Shown: piece by piece, positions 24,455-33,864 of the stretch
Layout: every line of letters starts with the position of its first letter
Numbering within the stretch: the stretch's first letter is position 1
DNA from: Candidatus Desulfovibrio intestinavium
Lineage (GTDB): Bacteria; Desulfobacterota; Desulfovibrionia; Desulfovibrionales; Desulfovibrionaceae
Length of the DNA: 57,628 nt
Reading direction: 5' to 3'
Assembly (NCBI GenBank): GCA_019118345.1
Contig: DWZD01000041.1
Coordinates: 1-57,628 of the forward strand
The notes under the pieces: generated by a model
Seen by the model: the letters and a program-made list of their open reading frames with translations, nothing else
Database searches by the model: none
What the model was told of the DNA's origin: nothing
Made by a program: the position numbers and the translations under genes

Positions 24455-26812
24455 ATGTTTGCCCGCATTGCCCTGTTCAGTCCCCCCTTTGCCACGCTTA
24501 CCTATGCGCTGCCGTCCGTTTTCCCGGCCGCCTTCTGGCAGCCCGGTCTGCGCGTGGCCGTGCCGCTGGGCAAGGGGGCCTTGCGGGCGAGCGTCGTGCT
24601 GTCTGTGGATGATGCGGCGGAACTGCCGCCCGGGGTGAACTGCAGGACATTGGCCTGGCCGCTGGAGGAACGGCCCCTGCTGCCGCCTGAGCTGCTGGAT
24701 TTGGCGCAGGATCTGGCTTCGCGGCAAGGGCTTTCCCCCGGCTGCGTGCTGGGGCATGTGCTGCCGCAGGGCCTCAGGCAGACGCGCGTGCGGCTGCGGG
24801 AGATTGGCGCGGAGTCGTCCGCGCGCGGGGGGCGCACCTGGAGCCTGCGCGATATCTGCGCCGCCCCCGGAGACGAACAGGCCCGCCTTGCCGCCGCCCT
24901 GTGCGCGGGACAGGCGCGCCTGCTGCCGCCGGGCGTCGATGCGGCGGCGGAGGAGCATTGCCGCCTGCTGACGGATCCGCCGTGGCCCGTGCGCCCTTCG
25001 GCCAGCCGGCAGATGGCGGTTCTGGACTTTCTGCATGAACACGGCAGGGTGAGCCGCCGGCAGCTCTGCCGCAGTCTGCCCGGAGCCGCCGCCGTTCTGC
25101 GGAACCTGCTGACTGCCGGGCTGGTGGCGCTGGAGCGGGGGGATGAGGAGACTGAGGACGAGAGCTTGCTGCCGCCTCCGCCTGCGCCCTTTCGGCTCAA
25201 CGCGGCCCAGCAGGCCGCGCTGGCGGACATGACGCGGGCGCTGGATGCGGATGAGGCCGCCACGCGCCTGCTGTACGGCGTAACCGGCAGCGGCAAGACG
25301 GCCGTTTATCTGGAGCTGGCCCGGCACTGCCTCGCACAAGGGCGCAGCGTGCTGCTGCTGGCGCCGGAAGTGGCGCTGGCCCACAAGTTGCGGCGCGATG
25401 CCGCGCGGGTGCTGCCGCATGTGCCGCTTTTTCTCTCGCACGGTTACCAGACGCCGGGTCGCCGGGAGGCTGTCTTTCGCGCCCTGGCCGGGCAGAAAGG
25501 GCCCTGTCTGGTGGTGGGGACGCGTTCGGCGCTCTTTTTGCCCCTGCCGCGGCTGGGCTGCATCATCCTGGACGAGGAGCACGACGGCTCTTTCAAGCAG
25601 GACGAGGGCCTGCCCTATCAGGCCAAGGAAGTGGCCTGGTTTCGGGTAGGGCAGCGGCGCGGCCTGCTGGTGCTGGGTTCGGCCACACCGGACATCAAGA
25701 CCTTTTATGCCGCGGAGCAGGGGCGGCTGCCCATGCTTCGTTTGCCGCAGCGGGTGGGCGGGCGGCCCCTGCCGCCGGTGGAGCTGGTGGACATTGGCGC
25801 GCTCTCCTGCCGCCCTGAGGATGGCAGCCTGCTGGCCGCCCGCAGCGAGGATGCCCTGCGCGAGGTCATCCGGCGCGGCGAACAGGCGGTCGTCCTGCTC
25901 AACCGGCGCGGATATGCGCCGCTCATGTTCTGTCAGGACTGCAAGGCCACGCTGAAGTGTCCGCATTGCCAGATCGGCCTTGCCTACCACAAGGGGCGGG
26001 AACGACTGGTCTGCCACTACTGCGGCTTCAGCCTGCCCTTTCCCTCCCCCTGTCCCACCTGCAAGGGCACGAGCTTTCTGCCCCTGGGCGAGGGCACGGA
26101 AAAGCTGGCCGAATGCCTGTCCGTGCTGGCCGGGCAGCCCGTGTTGCGCCTGGATCGAGACAGCACGCGCCGCCCCGGTCACATGGAGGAGATCCTGGCC
26201 GCCTTTGCCCGGCGCGAATCGCCGATCCTCGTGGGCACGCAGATGCTCTCCAAGGGCCACCATTTCCCCGGGGTGACCCTCGTGGTGGTGGCCGACGGGG
26301 ATTTGGGCCTCAACCTGCCGGATTACCGGGCTGCTGAGCGCACCTTTCAGCTGCTCGTGCAGTCCGCCGGACGGGCCGGACGCGGCGAGCTGCCGGGCGA
26401 GGTGCTCATCCAGACCCGCGACGCCGGTCACTATTGCTGGCAGTATGTGCAGCGCGCCGATTACGAAGGCTTCTATGCCGCCGAACTGGCCCGCCGTCGC
26501 AAGTACGGCTATCCGCCCTTCGTGCGGCTGGCGCTGGTGCGGCTTTCGTACGAGGCGGCGGACAGCCGGGGGCCTGAGCGGCTGGCGCTGGCCGGTCGCG
26601 TGCTGCGGAAGGCCGCCCAGCGGGAAAATGTGCGCCTGCTGGGGCCTGCGCCCGCGCCGCTGGCGCTGCTGCGGGGCCGGCGGCGCTATCATTGCCTGCT
26701 TAAGGGCGCGGACTGGCAGGGCGTGCGGCGGGTGTTCGCGGCCCTGCTCAGGGAGCGGGAAGCCGCGCACCTGCGGCCCTTTCTGGATTTGGATCCCGTC
26801 AATATGCTGTAG
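24455..26812 (+). CDS. priA: Primosomal replication protein N' (PriA helicase)
   Basis: A 785-residue superfamily 2 helicase that restarts stalled replication forks. It has the N-terminal 3'-DNA-binding region starting ARIALFSPPFATLTYALP, Walker A GVTGSGKTAVYLEL, the DEEHDGSFKQ Walker B box and an eight-cysteine zinc insert (CQDCKATLKCPHC ... CHYCGF ... CPTCKG). Helicase motifs VGTQMLSKGHHFPGVTLV and QSAGRAGRGELPGEV follow. The ATG at 24455 begins the conserved N-terminus; an earlier in-frame ATG at 24299 would lie against the galU terminator and add an arginine-rich leader. The protein is somewhat longer than E. coli PriA owing to the region between residues 130 and 250. Confidence 0.95.
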   Translation: MFARIALFSPPFATLTYALPSVFPAAFWQPGLRVAVPLGKGALRASVVLSVDDAAELPPGVNCRTLAWPLEERPLLPPELLDLAQDLASRQGLSPGCVLGHVLPQGLRQTRVRLREIGAESSARGGRTWSLRDICAAPGDEQARLAAALCAGQARLLPPGVDAAAEEHCRLLTDPPWPVRPSASRQMAVLDFLHEHGRVSRRQLCRSLPGAAAVLRNLLTAGLVALERGDEETEDESLLPPPPAPFRLNAAQQAALADMTRALDADEAATRLLYGVTGSGKTAVYLELARHCLAQGRSVLLLAPEVALAHKLRRDAARVLPHVPLFLSHGYQTPGRREAVFRALAGQKGPCLVVGTRSALFLPLPRLGCIILDEEHDGSFKQDEGLPYQAKEVAWFRVGQRRGLLVLGSATPDIKTFYAAEQGRLPMLRLPQRVGGRPLPPVELVDIGALSCRPEDGSLLAARSEDALREVIRRGEQAVVLLNRRGYAPLMFCQDCKATLKCPHCQIGLAYHKGRERLVCHYCGFSLPFPSPCPTCKGTSFLPLGEGTEKLAECLSVLAGQPVLRLDRDSTRRPGHMEEILAAFARRESPILVGTQMLSKGHHFPGVTLVVVADGDLGLNLPDYRAAERTFQLLVQSAGRAGRGELPGEVLIQTRDAGHYCWQYVQRADYEGFYAAELARRRKYGYPPFVRLALVRLSYEAADSRGPERLALAGRVLRKAAQRENVRLLGPAPAPLALLRGRRRYHCLLKGADWQGVRRVFAALLREREAAHLRPFLDLDPVNML

Positions 26813-26947
26813 GGGCGGTTATGCCTCTTTTCCGGCACGTTGCATAATCTGTTGATAAGACAGGAAGGATGCAGGGAGGCCGTTGCGGACGCTTCCCGGG
26901 GAGGGGGGCAAATTTTTGCACGGAGGTCAGTTTGCCGGGCATTTTTA

Positions 26948-27012
26948 TTGACAATCTGACAACTTTACGCAAAACTTTAACTTTCGGGATGACCGACAAA
27001 CCTTATTGGAGG
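26948..27012 (+). promoter_or_regulatory. Possible promoter and ribosome-binding site of the barrel protein gene
   Basis: A perfect -35 TTGACA at 26948-26953 lies in an AT-rich stretch; the -10 at 17 bp (AAAACT) is poor. A GGAGG ribosome-binding site at 27008-27012 sits 7 bases before the ATG at 27020. The rest of the 207-bp gap after priA shows nothing else. Confidence 0.4.
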
Positions 27013-27019
27013 AACACAC

Positions 27020-27679
27020 ATGAAACGCACCCTTGTGGCTCTTTTCCTGCTGGTGGCGCTGGCCATGCCCGCACTGGCCAAGGCGGAAGGCATGTATCTC
27101 GCTCCCAAATTTCTGATGTCCATTCAGAACACCGGAACCACCGAGCGCAGCTCCGGGCTTGCCGGTTCCGGCATCAGCGAATACTCGCAGTTCACCTTGG
27201 GCGGCGCACTGGCCGCCGGTTACGACTTCTGGCCCATGTACATGGTGCCCCTGCGCGCGGAAGTGGAATTCGCCATGCGCGGCAACAGCCATACCTCCTG
27301 GGACGGCAACCTGGGCGGCGTGAAGGGCACCTGGAATCAGTCCACCCTCTTTGCCAACCTCTATTGGGATATTCACAACGACAGCCCCTTCACGCCCTGG
27401 ATCGGCGCCGGTCTGGGCATGGCCTTCACCTATGCGGGCTATGACGTGCACTACGGCGGCACCGACATGTCCATGGACGACCGCTTCACCAACTTCGCGT
27501 GGAACGTTGGCGCCGGCGTGGCCTACAATCTCAATGAAAACTTCACCATTGACGCCGGTTACCGCTATGTGGACTTCGGCTACAACAGCGTGAGCGGCAC
27601 GGCCAACGGCCGCAAGTACGAAATCGGCACCCGCCCCTACAACCACGAATTCATGGTCGGCCTGCGGTTCGGCTTCTAG
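27020..27679 (+). CDS. Outer-membrane beta-barrel protein
   Basis: A 219-residue exported protein. A Sec signal peptide (MKRTLVALFLLVALAMPALA, cut after about residue 20-23) is followed by alternating hydrophobic/polar strands such as GGALAAGYDFWPMYMVPLRA, LFANLYWDIHNDSPFTPWIG and NFTIDAGYRYVDFGYN. The C-terminus FMVGLRFGF ends in Phe, the usual signal for BAM-mediated barrel insertion. It resembles the OmpW/Opa-like small barrel porins (eight strands). The cargo or ligand is unknown. The gene stands alone, with its own ribosome-binding site and a strong hairpin downstream. Confidence 0.85.
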   Translation: MKRTLVALFLLVALAMPALAKAEGMYLAPKFLMSIQNTGTTERSSGLAGSGISEYSQFTLGGALAAGYDFWPMYMVPLRAEVEFAMRGNSHTSWDGNLGGVKGTWNQSTLFANLYWDIHNDSPFTPWIGAGLGMAFTYAGYDVHYGGTDMSMDDRFTNFAWNVGAGVAYNLNENFTIDAGYRYVDFGYNSVSGTANGRKYEIGTRPYNHEFMVGLRFGF

Positions 27680-27705
27680 CCGTCGCATCTGAGGCCATTA
27701 TTGCA

Positions 27706-27739
27706 CACGAAAAGCCTGTCCCCGGACAGGCTTTTCGTG
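27706..27739. terminator. Strong bidirectional hairpin after the barrel gene
   Basis: A 16-bp perfect stem (CACGAAAAGCCTGTCC and complement) with a minimal loop starts 27 bp after the stop codon. The stem contains an A4/T4 block, so the transcript ends in a short U-rich segment. It probably separates this gene from the AAA+ gene downstream. Confidence 0.7.
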
Positions 27740-27946
27740 CGTGTGCGCCATTGCTGCCGGGCTGGCGGCAGGTTCGACGCCGCAGGCGCTTCCGGGCAGG
27801 GGACTTGCGCCGCCCGCAGCGCTGTCGTATGCTTGCCGCTGGCGAAATTTCATTGGCCAACTCATCGTCATATCTGTTTTTTGTATTGTCGCAGCCGGAA
27901 ACCGCAGGCCGGACTCCGGCCCCTGCCCGGAGGGCACAGGCAAGCC

Positions 27947-29278
27947 ATGAACACCGTGCATGATGAATTGATGGCCCTGACGCCGTGCCTGCTGGATGCC
28001 GGGACGGCGTTTTCGGGCAGGCCGTCCGGCGAGCAGGTGCAGGGCTATGACGCCCCCTGCCTGTTTACTCCCGCCATTGATGAGCATTACCTTTTCCACG
28101 AGTCCAGCCGCGACATTGCGGACTGGTTCCTGCACCCCGGCGAGCCGCTCTATCTCTTTGGCCCGGCGGGTTGCGGCAAAACCTCCTGCATCAAGCAGCT
28201 GGCCGCGCGCCTGAACTATCCCGTGTTTGAGGTTGCCGGCCACGGGCGGCTGGAATTTGCCGATCTGGTGGGGCATCACAGCCTGAGCGGGGGCAGCGTG
28301 TTCTTTGAATACGGCCCGCTGGCGCTCTCCATGAGCTATGGCTGTCTGCTGCTGATCAACGAGATCGACATGGTGTCGCCGGAAGTGGTGGCCGGGCTGC
28401 ATGGCGTGCTGGACGGTTCCCCCCTCTGCATTGCGGAAAACGGCGGCGAGATTCTTGCGCCGCATCCCCTGTTCCGCTTTGCCGCCACGGCAAATACCAA
28501 TGGCGGCGGGGACGACAGCGGCCTCTATCAGGGCACGCAGCGGCAAAATCTGGCCTTTGCCGACCGTTTTGTGCTGAGCAGCATGAGTTACCCGCAGCCG
28601 CAGGTGGAAACGGGCCTGTTGCACCGGCGTTTTCCGGAATTGCCGCGCCTGCTGTGCCGGCAGATGGTGGAATATGCCAATGACGTGCGCGGGCTGTTCA
28701 TGGGCGAGGGGACGGCGGGCGAGCTTTTCCAGACCATCGAGGTGACCTTTTCCACTCGTGGGCTGGTGCGGTGGGCGGAACTGATCCTGCGGGCCGTCCG
28801 CAATGGTCAGACGGACGTTGCCTCGCTGCTGCACACCCTGGATCGGGCGCTGGCCTATCGGGCCTCCCGCGAGACGCGCCTTATGCTGCACGAGCTGGCC
28901 CAGCGATATTTTCCCGAGGGGGCGGCGCTGCGCGACGAGGGCGAGGGGGCAGACACCCTGGGCGGCGAGGCGGCCCGCAACCATATTTATGAAATGCTGG
29001 CCACGTCGGCCACAGGCCGGATGTCGGTGGTGCTGCTGCGGGAGCAGACGCCGGATGCCCCGCCGCTTCCCCCCGAGGAACAGTGCTGGCGGGCCGAGGC
29101 GACGCCCGATGGCGTGACGCTTTACCAGGGCGCTGCCGGCGCGCAGAGCCAGACGCGCTTTGTGCCGGTCGAGAGCTGCGCGGCCCGCAAGCCCTTGCTG
29201 GAGCTGGCCCAACAATCCGCCAAGATGCTGCGCAAGGGCTATCTGCTGCATCTTCCCTCCCTGCGCGTTGACCCCTAG
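27947..29278 (+). CDS. CobS/MoxR-like AAA+ ATPase
   Basis: A 443-residue AAA+ protein of the MoxR/CobS/NorQ group. Walker A is FGPAGCGKTS (residues 71-80), Walker B CLLLINEID near 130, followed by FRFAATANTNGGGD (sensor 1 region) and a helical lid with STRGLVRWAELIL. The first 60 residues and the last 120 are not part of the core and have no recognisable domain. It is followed after 72 bp by a VWA protein, the typical ATPase/VWA partnership used to insert metals or remodel protein complexes. No cobalamin genes are adjacent, so cobaltochelatase is only one possibility. The start at 27947 is the first good ATG after the hairpin; upstream in-frame codons are non-conserved. Confidence 0.85.
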   Translation: MNTVHDELMALTPCLLDAGTAFSGRPSGEQVQGYDAPCLFTPAIDEHYLFHESSRDIADWFLHPGEPLYLFGPAGCGKTSCIKQLAARLNYPVFEVAGHGRLEFADLVGHHSLSGGSVFFEYGPLALSMSYGCLLLINEIDMVSPEVVAGLHGVLDGSPLCIAENGGEILAPHPLFRFAATANTNGGGDDSGLYQGTQRQNLAFADRFVLSSMSYPQPQVETGLLHRRFPELPRLLCRQMVEYANDVRGLFMGEGTAGELFQTIEVTFSTRGLVRWAELILRAVRNGQTDVASLLHTLDRALAYRASRETRLMLHELAQRYFPEGAALRDEGEGADTLGGEAARNHIYEMLATSATGRMSVVLLREQTPDAPPLPPEEQCWRAEATPDGVTLYQGAAGAQSQTRFVPVESCAARKPLLELAQQSAKMLRKGYLLHLPSLRVDP

Positions 29279-29350
29279 CATAGGCCGCAAGGGCAAATCC
29301 GCCCGGACGGCTGTCTGTGCCCCTGAAAACCGCACCATGCCGAGGTGACC

Positions 29351-31150
29351 ATGCCTGAACAGGCTTTGCTGCACTGCCTGCCGCTGCTGGCGACCGCACT
29401 GGGACGGCGCCATGGACTGACCGTCTCTCTGGACGGGGCGGACCCGGCGGCGATCTGGCCCGGCGGCGACGACACCCTGCATCTGCCCCCGCTGCCGGTC
29501 GAGGCTGACGCCGCCGGCCTTCGGCTGCTGCGCGGCCATATCGACATGGAAGCCGCCCGCATCCGCTACAGCGACCGGCAGGAGCTGGTGCGGGCGCGGA
29601 TGGATCCGGCCACGTGCGAGATCTGCCGCATACTGGAAACCTGGCGCACGAGTTCGCGCCTGGCCGGACGCTATCCCGGCTGCGGCCGCAATATCCGGGA
29701 ACTGGTGCGGAACTTCGGTGAGGACATGCGCCGCCGGGGCATGGTGGGTGACGATCCGGCTCGCTGTCTGCTGCCGTATATCGAAATCCTGATCTGGAGC
29801 GCGGATGTACCGGATTTGCGCGAGGTGTGCCGTGAAATGCGGGCGGATCTCGTGCGCGTCGCCGCTGACCTGCCGGACAGGCTGGAAGCTGTGGTCATGC
29901 GTTTCCGGCAAGAGGGCGCGCACTCGCGGCATGCCGTCCAGACCGCGCGGGAGCTGGTCCGACTGCTGCATGACGTGTTGCCCGATCTTGCGGCGGACGA
30001 GGTAAGCCGCGCCCGGGACGGCGGGGAGGCTGAGGAGGATGCGGGCGGGCAGGCCGGGCAGGGCGAAGATGCGGAGACATGTCCGGACAATGGCGCAGCG
30101 TGCGCTGCGGACGAGGCCTCATCCGGCGAGAGCGCGACGGAAGGAGCGGCGCCTGCGTCCGAAAAGGCCGAAAAGAATCTGGCGGAGGCGCTTAGTCTGA
30201 CAGAGGCGTTCAGTCTGGAGGATGCGCTCGATCTGGGGGATGCCGCGGGGGATTCGCTGTCGGGCTGGCTGCAGGAAAGGCTGTGGGCCTTGCCTCCCTG
30301 TCAGGCGGAAGAGGCCGTGATCATGGCCCGGGAGGCGGCGCGCCCCGTGTATCCTCTGGACGGCGCAGCCCGCCTCGCCGCCCTGCAGGCCAGCGCGGCC
30401 CTGCGCGCCCGCTTGCGGGGGCTGCTGCAGGCCCATGTCCTGCGGCGAACGCTGCCCGCGCGGCGCGGCAGATTGGATTCCCGCTCCCTGTGGCGTCTGG
30501 GTACCGGCGATACCCGCATTTTTTGCCGCCATGACACACGGCGTGAACTGGATACCGCCGTGCATATTCTGCTGGATGCCAGCACCAGCATGGAGGAGGG
30601 GGACAAGATGATGCTGGCCTGTCAGGCCTGCTTTGCCCTGATGTATGCTCTGCAGGGGCTGTCGGGCATCACGACGGCCATAACCGTCTTTCCCGGCGGG
30701 GACGACGTGGTGCCGGCGTGGGAGGCCTTCCCGCTCCCTGCCGCCGGCGCACGCTGGTCGCAGCCGCTTTCCGTCGGCATGACCGTGGCCCCCGTTGTTC
30801 GCTTCGGGCAGCGCCTGCATACGGGCTTCACCTGTATGCCGGACGGCGGCACGCCCCTGGGGGCGGCGCTCTGGTGGGCGCTGGCGCAACTGCAGCCCCT
30901 TTCCCAACGGCGCAAGCTCCTCATCGTGCTTTCCGACGGCGAGGCGCAGGACGAAGCCTCCTGCCGGCAGGCCATCCGCCTTGCCCCGGCTCAGGGGGTG
31001 GAAATTCTCGGCATCGGCCTGCAGTCTGCCGCCATAGGCGATCTTCTCCCGCATCATAGTGTCATCATTCAGGAAATGCGCGAACTGCCCGACGCCCTGT
31101 TCCGTCTTTTGCAGGATGCGCTGTTGCGGGCGCATCAGCGCCTGCCCTAG
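29351..31150 (+). CDS. CobT-like VWA-domain protein
   Basis: A 599-residue protein with the CobT layout. Residues 1 to about 215 are a helical N-terminal region; about 216-300 is a strongly acidic low-complexity linker with short repeats (LAEALSLTEAFSLEDALDLG); from about 395 on is a VWA domain with the metal-ion-dependent adhesion site DASTS and the later GGTPLGAAL threonine motif. The partner AAA+ ATPase is immediately upstream. In CobS/CobT the pair drives cobalt insertion; in NorQ/NorD it activates a metalloenzyme. The target here is not visible. A GTG at 29345 is an alternative start, but the ATG at 29351 is better spaced from the GAGG site. Confidence 0.85.
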   Translation: MPEQALLHCLPLLATALGRRHGLTVSLDGADPAAIWPGGDDTLHLPPLPVEADAAGLRLLRGHIDMEAARIRYSDRQELVRARMDPATCEICRILETWRTSSRLAGRYPGCGRNIRELVRNFGEDMRRRGMVGDDPARCLLPYIEILIWSADVPDLREVCREMRADLVRVAADLPDRLEAVVMRFRQEGAHSRHAVQTARELVRLLHDVLPDLAADEVSRARDGGEAEEDAGGQAGQGEDAETCPDNGAACAADEASSGESATEGAAPASEKAEKNLAEALSLTEAFSLEDALDLGDAAGDSLSGWLQERLWALPPCQAEEAVIMAREAARPVYPLDGAARLAALQASAALRARLRGLLQAHVLRRTLPARRGRLDSRSLWRLGTGDTRIFCRHDTRRELDTAVHILLDASTSMEEGDKMMLACQACFALMYALQGLSGITTAITVFPGGDDVVPAWEAFPLPAAGARWSQPLSVGMTVAPVVRFGQRLHTGFTCMPDGGTPLGAALWWALAQLQPLSQRRKLLIVLSDGEAQDEASCRQAIRLAPAQGVEILGIGLQSAAIGDLLPHHSVIIQEMRELPDALFRLLQDALLRAHQRLP

Positions 31151-31181
31151 CCTGTGGGGAGCTGTCGGGCGGCGGGACGCC

Positions 31182-31634
31182 TCAGGCCAGCGTCTCGCCC
31201 TGCGGGCCTTCCGCGCGGGCAAGTTCCTCTGTCAGCAGGTCGCGCAGGCGCAGGGCCAGGGCCTCGTCCGCGTCGGTGCTGCGTCCGCTGATGCCCAGTC
31301 CCAGCAGAACCTGCCCGTCACGCAGCAGAGGCACGCCGCCCCGCATGGCCGTCAGGCCGCTATCGCAAAAGTCGCCCGTGGTCAGCCCGTCCCGGACAAG
31401 GCGGCGGGCAAAGTCCGCCGTGCTGACGCCCAGACGCGCCGCGGTATAGGCCTTGGCCTGCGCAATGGCAATGAGACGCACGGGAGCGGCGTCCATGCGC
31501 AGGAAAAGGCCCAGTTGCCCGTCCCGATTGCAGACGGCAAGACAGACCGGCGCAAGGCCATCGCCTTGCGCCTCGTTCAGCAGGGTGGCCGCGGCTCGCA
31601 GCAGGGCGGCGGCGGGCAGGATCGGTGCGGGCAT
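31182..31634 (-). CDS. GlcG/HbpS-family protein
   Basis: A 150-residue protein of the GlcG (DUF336, heme-degrading/HbpS-like) family. It shows CLAVCNRDGQLGLFLRMDAA, AIAQAKAYTAARLGVSTADF, RGGVPLLRDGQVLLGLGISG and the C-terminal DEALALRLRDLL. Family members occur in glycolate, propanediol and corrinoid/heme-associated operons; biochemical roles are mostly unsettled. The start at 31634 has an AAGGAG site seven bases upstream. The gene lies at the 3' end of the TRAP transporter unit, after a 124-bp gap with a hairpin, so it may belong to the same catabolic module. Confidence 0.82.
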   Translation of the reverse strand: MPAPILPAAALLRAAATLLNEAQGDGLAPVCLAVCNRDGQLGLFLRMDAAPVRLIAIAQAKAYTAARLGVSTADFARRLVRDGLTTGDFCDSGLTAMRGGVPLLRDGQVLLGLGISGRSTDADEALALRLRDLLTEELARAEGPQGETLA

Positions 31635-31672
31635 GTCGTCTCCTTTTTCTCCGCACGGGGAGGGCTGCCTGA

Positions 31673-31706
31673 GGCCGGTACAGCCCCCAGACGGGCTGTA
31701 CCGGCC
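31673..31706 (-). other. Intercistronic hairpin between TRAP permease and GlcG-like gene
   Basis: A perfect 14-bp stem (GGCCGGTACAGCCC and complement) with a 6-nt loop. No U-run follows on the minus strand. It could cause partial termination or protect the upstream message, giving less GlcG-like protein than permease. Confidence 0.6.
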
Positions 31707-31758
31707 GTGAGGGGGACAGGGGAAGAAGGGGGCCTCCCCTGTCGGACTTCCCACAGGC

Positions 31759-33684
31759 CTAGAGCAGGCAGAGGGAAAGGGAGGGAATATAGGTGACGGC
31801 CAGCAGGACAAACAGCATGGCGATCAGGAAGGGAACCGCCGCGCGCGAGACCTGCGAGATCTTTTCGCCGGTGATGCCGCAGGCCACGAAGAGATTGACC
31901 CCCACCGGCGGCGTCACAAAGCCGATGGCCAGATTGACCACCATGATGACCCCGAAATGGATGGGGTCAACGCCGACCTTGAGCGCCAGGGGCAGCAGGA
32001 TGGGCGTGAGGATGACAATGGCCGCCAGGGCTTCCATGAAGGTGCCCACCCAGATCAGCAGGATGTTGACCAGCAGCAGGATGGCCAGCTTGCTGTGGGT
32101 AAAGGCCATGATGGCCGTGGCAATGCGTTCCGGCACGCTTTCCAGGGTCATGACATTGCCGAAGATGGTGGCCATGGCCATGAGCATGATGATGATGGCC
32201 GAGGTGGAGGCCGCCTCCCGGCAGCAGGAACAGATGGTGCGGAAATTCAGTTCCCGGTAGACGAAGATGCCCACCAGCAGGCCGTACAGGGCGGCAATGG
32301 CCGCGGCTTCGGTGGGCGTCATGATGCCGCCGTAAATGCCGCCGAGCACGATGACCGGCACGAGCAGCGCCCACTTGGCCTGCCAGGCGGCCGTCAGAAC
32401 GCCCCGCAGCCAGCGTTCCTTGCGTTCGCCGCGCCAGCCGCGCTTTCTGGCGATGATGAAGGTGGTGAGCATGAGCACCAGCCCCGTGAGAATGCCGGGG
32501 ATGATGCCGGCCAGAAAGAGCTTGCCCACCGAGGCCTGTCCGGCGATGCCGTAGACCACAAAGGGGTTGCTGGGCGGGATCATGACCCCGATGGCCCCGG
32601 CAGCGGCCACGACGGCGGCGGCGAACAGGCGATCATAGCCCCGTTCCACCATGGCCGGGATGGTCAGGGTGCCGATGGCGGCCACCGTGGCCGGGCCGGA
32701 ACCGCTGATGGCGGCAAAGAACATGCAGGTGGCAATGGCGGCCAGGGCCATGCCGCCGGGCAGACCGCCCACCAGCGCGTCGGCCAGCTTGAGCAGGCGT
32801 TGGGACAGGCCTCCCGCCCCCATGAAGACCCCGGCGGCAATGAAGAAGGGGATGGCCATGATGGGAAAGTTGTCGATGGAGGTAAAGGCCACCGAGGCAA
32901 GGTAGTCGGCGGGCAGGGTATCGGCCCCCACCACGGTCATGAGACCGGCCAGGCCGAGGCTGAAGGCAATGGGCACGCCGATGAGCAGCAGAATGATGAA
33001 ATAGCCGAACAGCAGCACAATGGCGTTGCCGTCCTCCATGAGCAACGGCGGCAGGAAGAGCAGAATGGTCAGGCCCACGGCGCACAGGCTGTCCCGCAGA
33101 CCGCAGGCGCGCACCTGCCCCACGAGATTCTGACAGGCCCGCAGGGCCATGAGACCGAATCCCACCGGCAGGATGAGATAGGGAATGAAGTAGGGGATGC
33201 GCAGGGCGGCCGTCATCTGGGGCATGTCAATCTGCATCTGGACATAGGAGGTGCCCTCGCGCAGCATGAACAGGCTGAGCAAAAGCAGGGAAAGATCCAC
33301 GACGATCCAGCTGGCGGCCTGCACGCGTTCGCTCAGGCGATCATAGAGCACATCCACGCGGATGTTGGTGCGCTGGCGGATGGCCAGCGGAATGGCCAGA
33401 TAGGATACCCAAATGAAGATGTAGCGGGCGCTTTCCTCCGTCCAGACCGCGCCGCCCACAAAGGCCGAGGCATGCGCGCGCAGGGCGTTCAGATCAATGA
33501 CCTGCCCCAGCAGGCCCATGAAAAAGCCGGGATGTTCCAGCGCGGCAATGAAGTTGGTGATGCAGTAGCGGTAAATGGTCTGGTAGGAGATGATGAAGAT
33601 CATCAACAACAGCCCGACAACCAGCAGGGGCTTTTCAAGATCTCTGTCAAGGCGGCGCAGCAGGCCGGAAATTTCGGCAGACAT
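31759..33684 (-). CDS. Fused TRAP transporter small and large permease (DctQM)
   Basis: A 641-residue membrane protein. Residues 1 to about 190 are a DctQ-type small permease (LLVVGLLLMIFIISYQTIYR, ESARYIFIWVSYLAIPLAIR, RTNIRVDVLYDRL). Residues about 215-641 are the DctM large permease with GVPIAFSLGLAGLMTVVG, AIPFFIAAGVFMGAGGLS, AISGSGPATVAAIGTLTIPA and GFVTPPVGVNLFVACGITGE. TRAP systems import organic acids using the ion gradient and a periplasmic binding protein. Q-M fusions are known in this superfamily. dctP is encoded 180 bp upstream. The substrate cannot be read from the permease. Confidence 0.93.
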   Translation of the reverse strand: MSAEISGLLRRLDRDLEKPLLVVGLLLMIFIISYQTIYRYCITNFIAALEHPGFFMGLLGQVIDLNALRAHASAFVGGAVWTEESARYIFIWVSYLAIPLAIRQRTNIRVDVLYDRLSERVQAASWIVVDLSLLLLSLFMLREGTSYVQMQIDMPQMTAALRIPYFIPYLILPVGFGLMALRACQNLVGQVRACGLRDSLCAVGLTILLFLPPLLMEDGNAIVLLFGYFIILLLIGVPIAFSLGLAGLMTVVGADTLPADYLASVAFTSIDNFPIMAIPFFIAAGVFMGAGGLSQRLLKLADALVGGLPGGMALAAIATCMFFAAISGSGPATVAAIGTLTIPAMVERGYDRLFAAAVVAAAGAIGVMIPPSNPFVVYGIAGQASVGKLFLAGIIPGILTGLVLMLTTFIIARKRGWRGERKERWLRGVLTAAWQAKWALLVPVIVLGGIYGGIMTPTEAAAIAALYGLLVGIFVYRELNFRTICSCCREAASTSAIIIMLMAMATIFGNVMTLESVPERIATAIMAFTHSKLAILLLVNILLIWVGTFMEALAAIVILTPILLPLALKVGVDPIHFGVIMVVNLAIGFVTPPVGVNLFVACGITGEKISQVSRAAVPFLIAMLFVLLAVTYIPSLSLCLL

Positions 33685-33864
33685 GTGGTCTCCTTGCGGC
33701 AGTGTCGGGCATCGCCCGCCACAACGGGGATGCCCGCTCTCGATTCCCTCCCGCCTTCCGGCGAGGCCGTGGCCGCCGCTGCCGGAACAGGGGCTTTCCG
33801 GCAGCAGGAGGGCGGCCTCGCCGTGTCAGGCTTGCGCCCAACCGACAAGGAAGGAGGGATCCGT

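Noticed and set aside
27947..31150. Assignment of the AAA+/VWA pair as cobaltochelatase CobS/CobT
   Set aside because: The domain layout fits, but there is no cobN or other corrin gene nearby, and several ATPase/VWA families share this layout. I kept a family-level call only.
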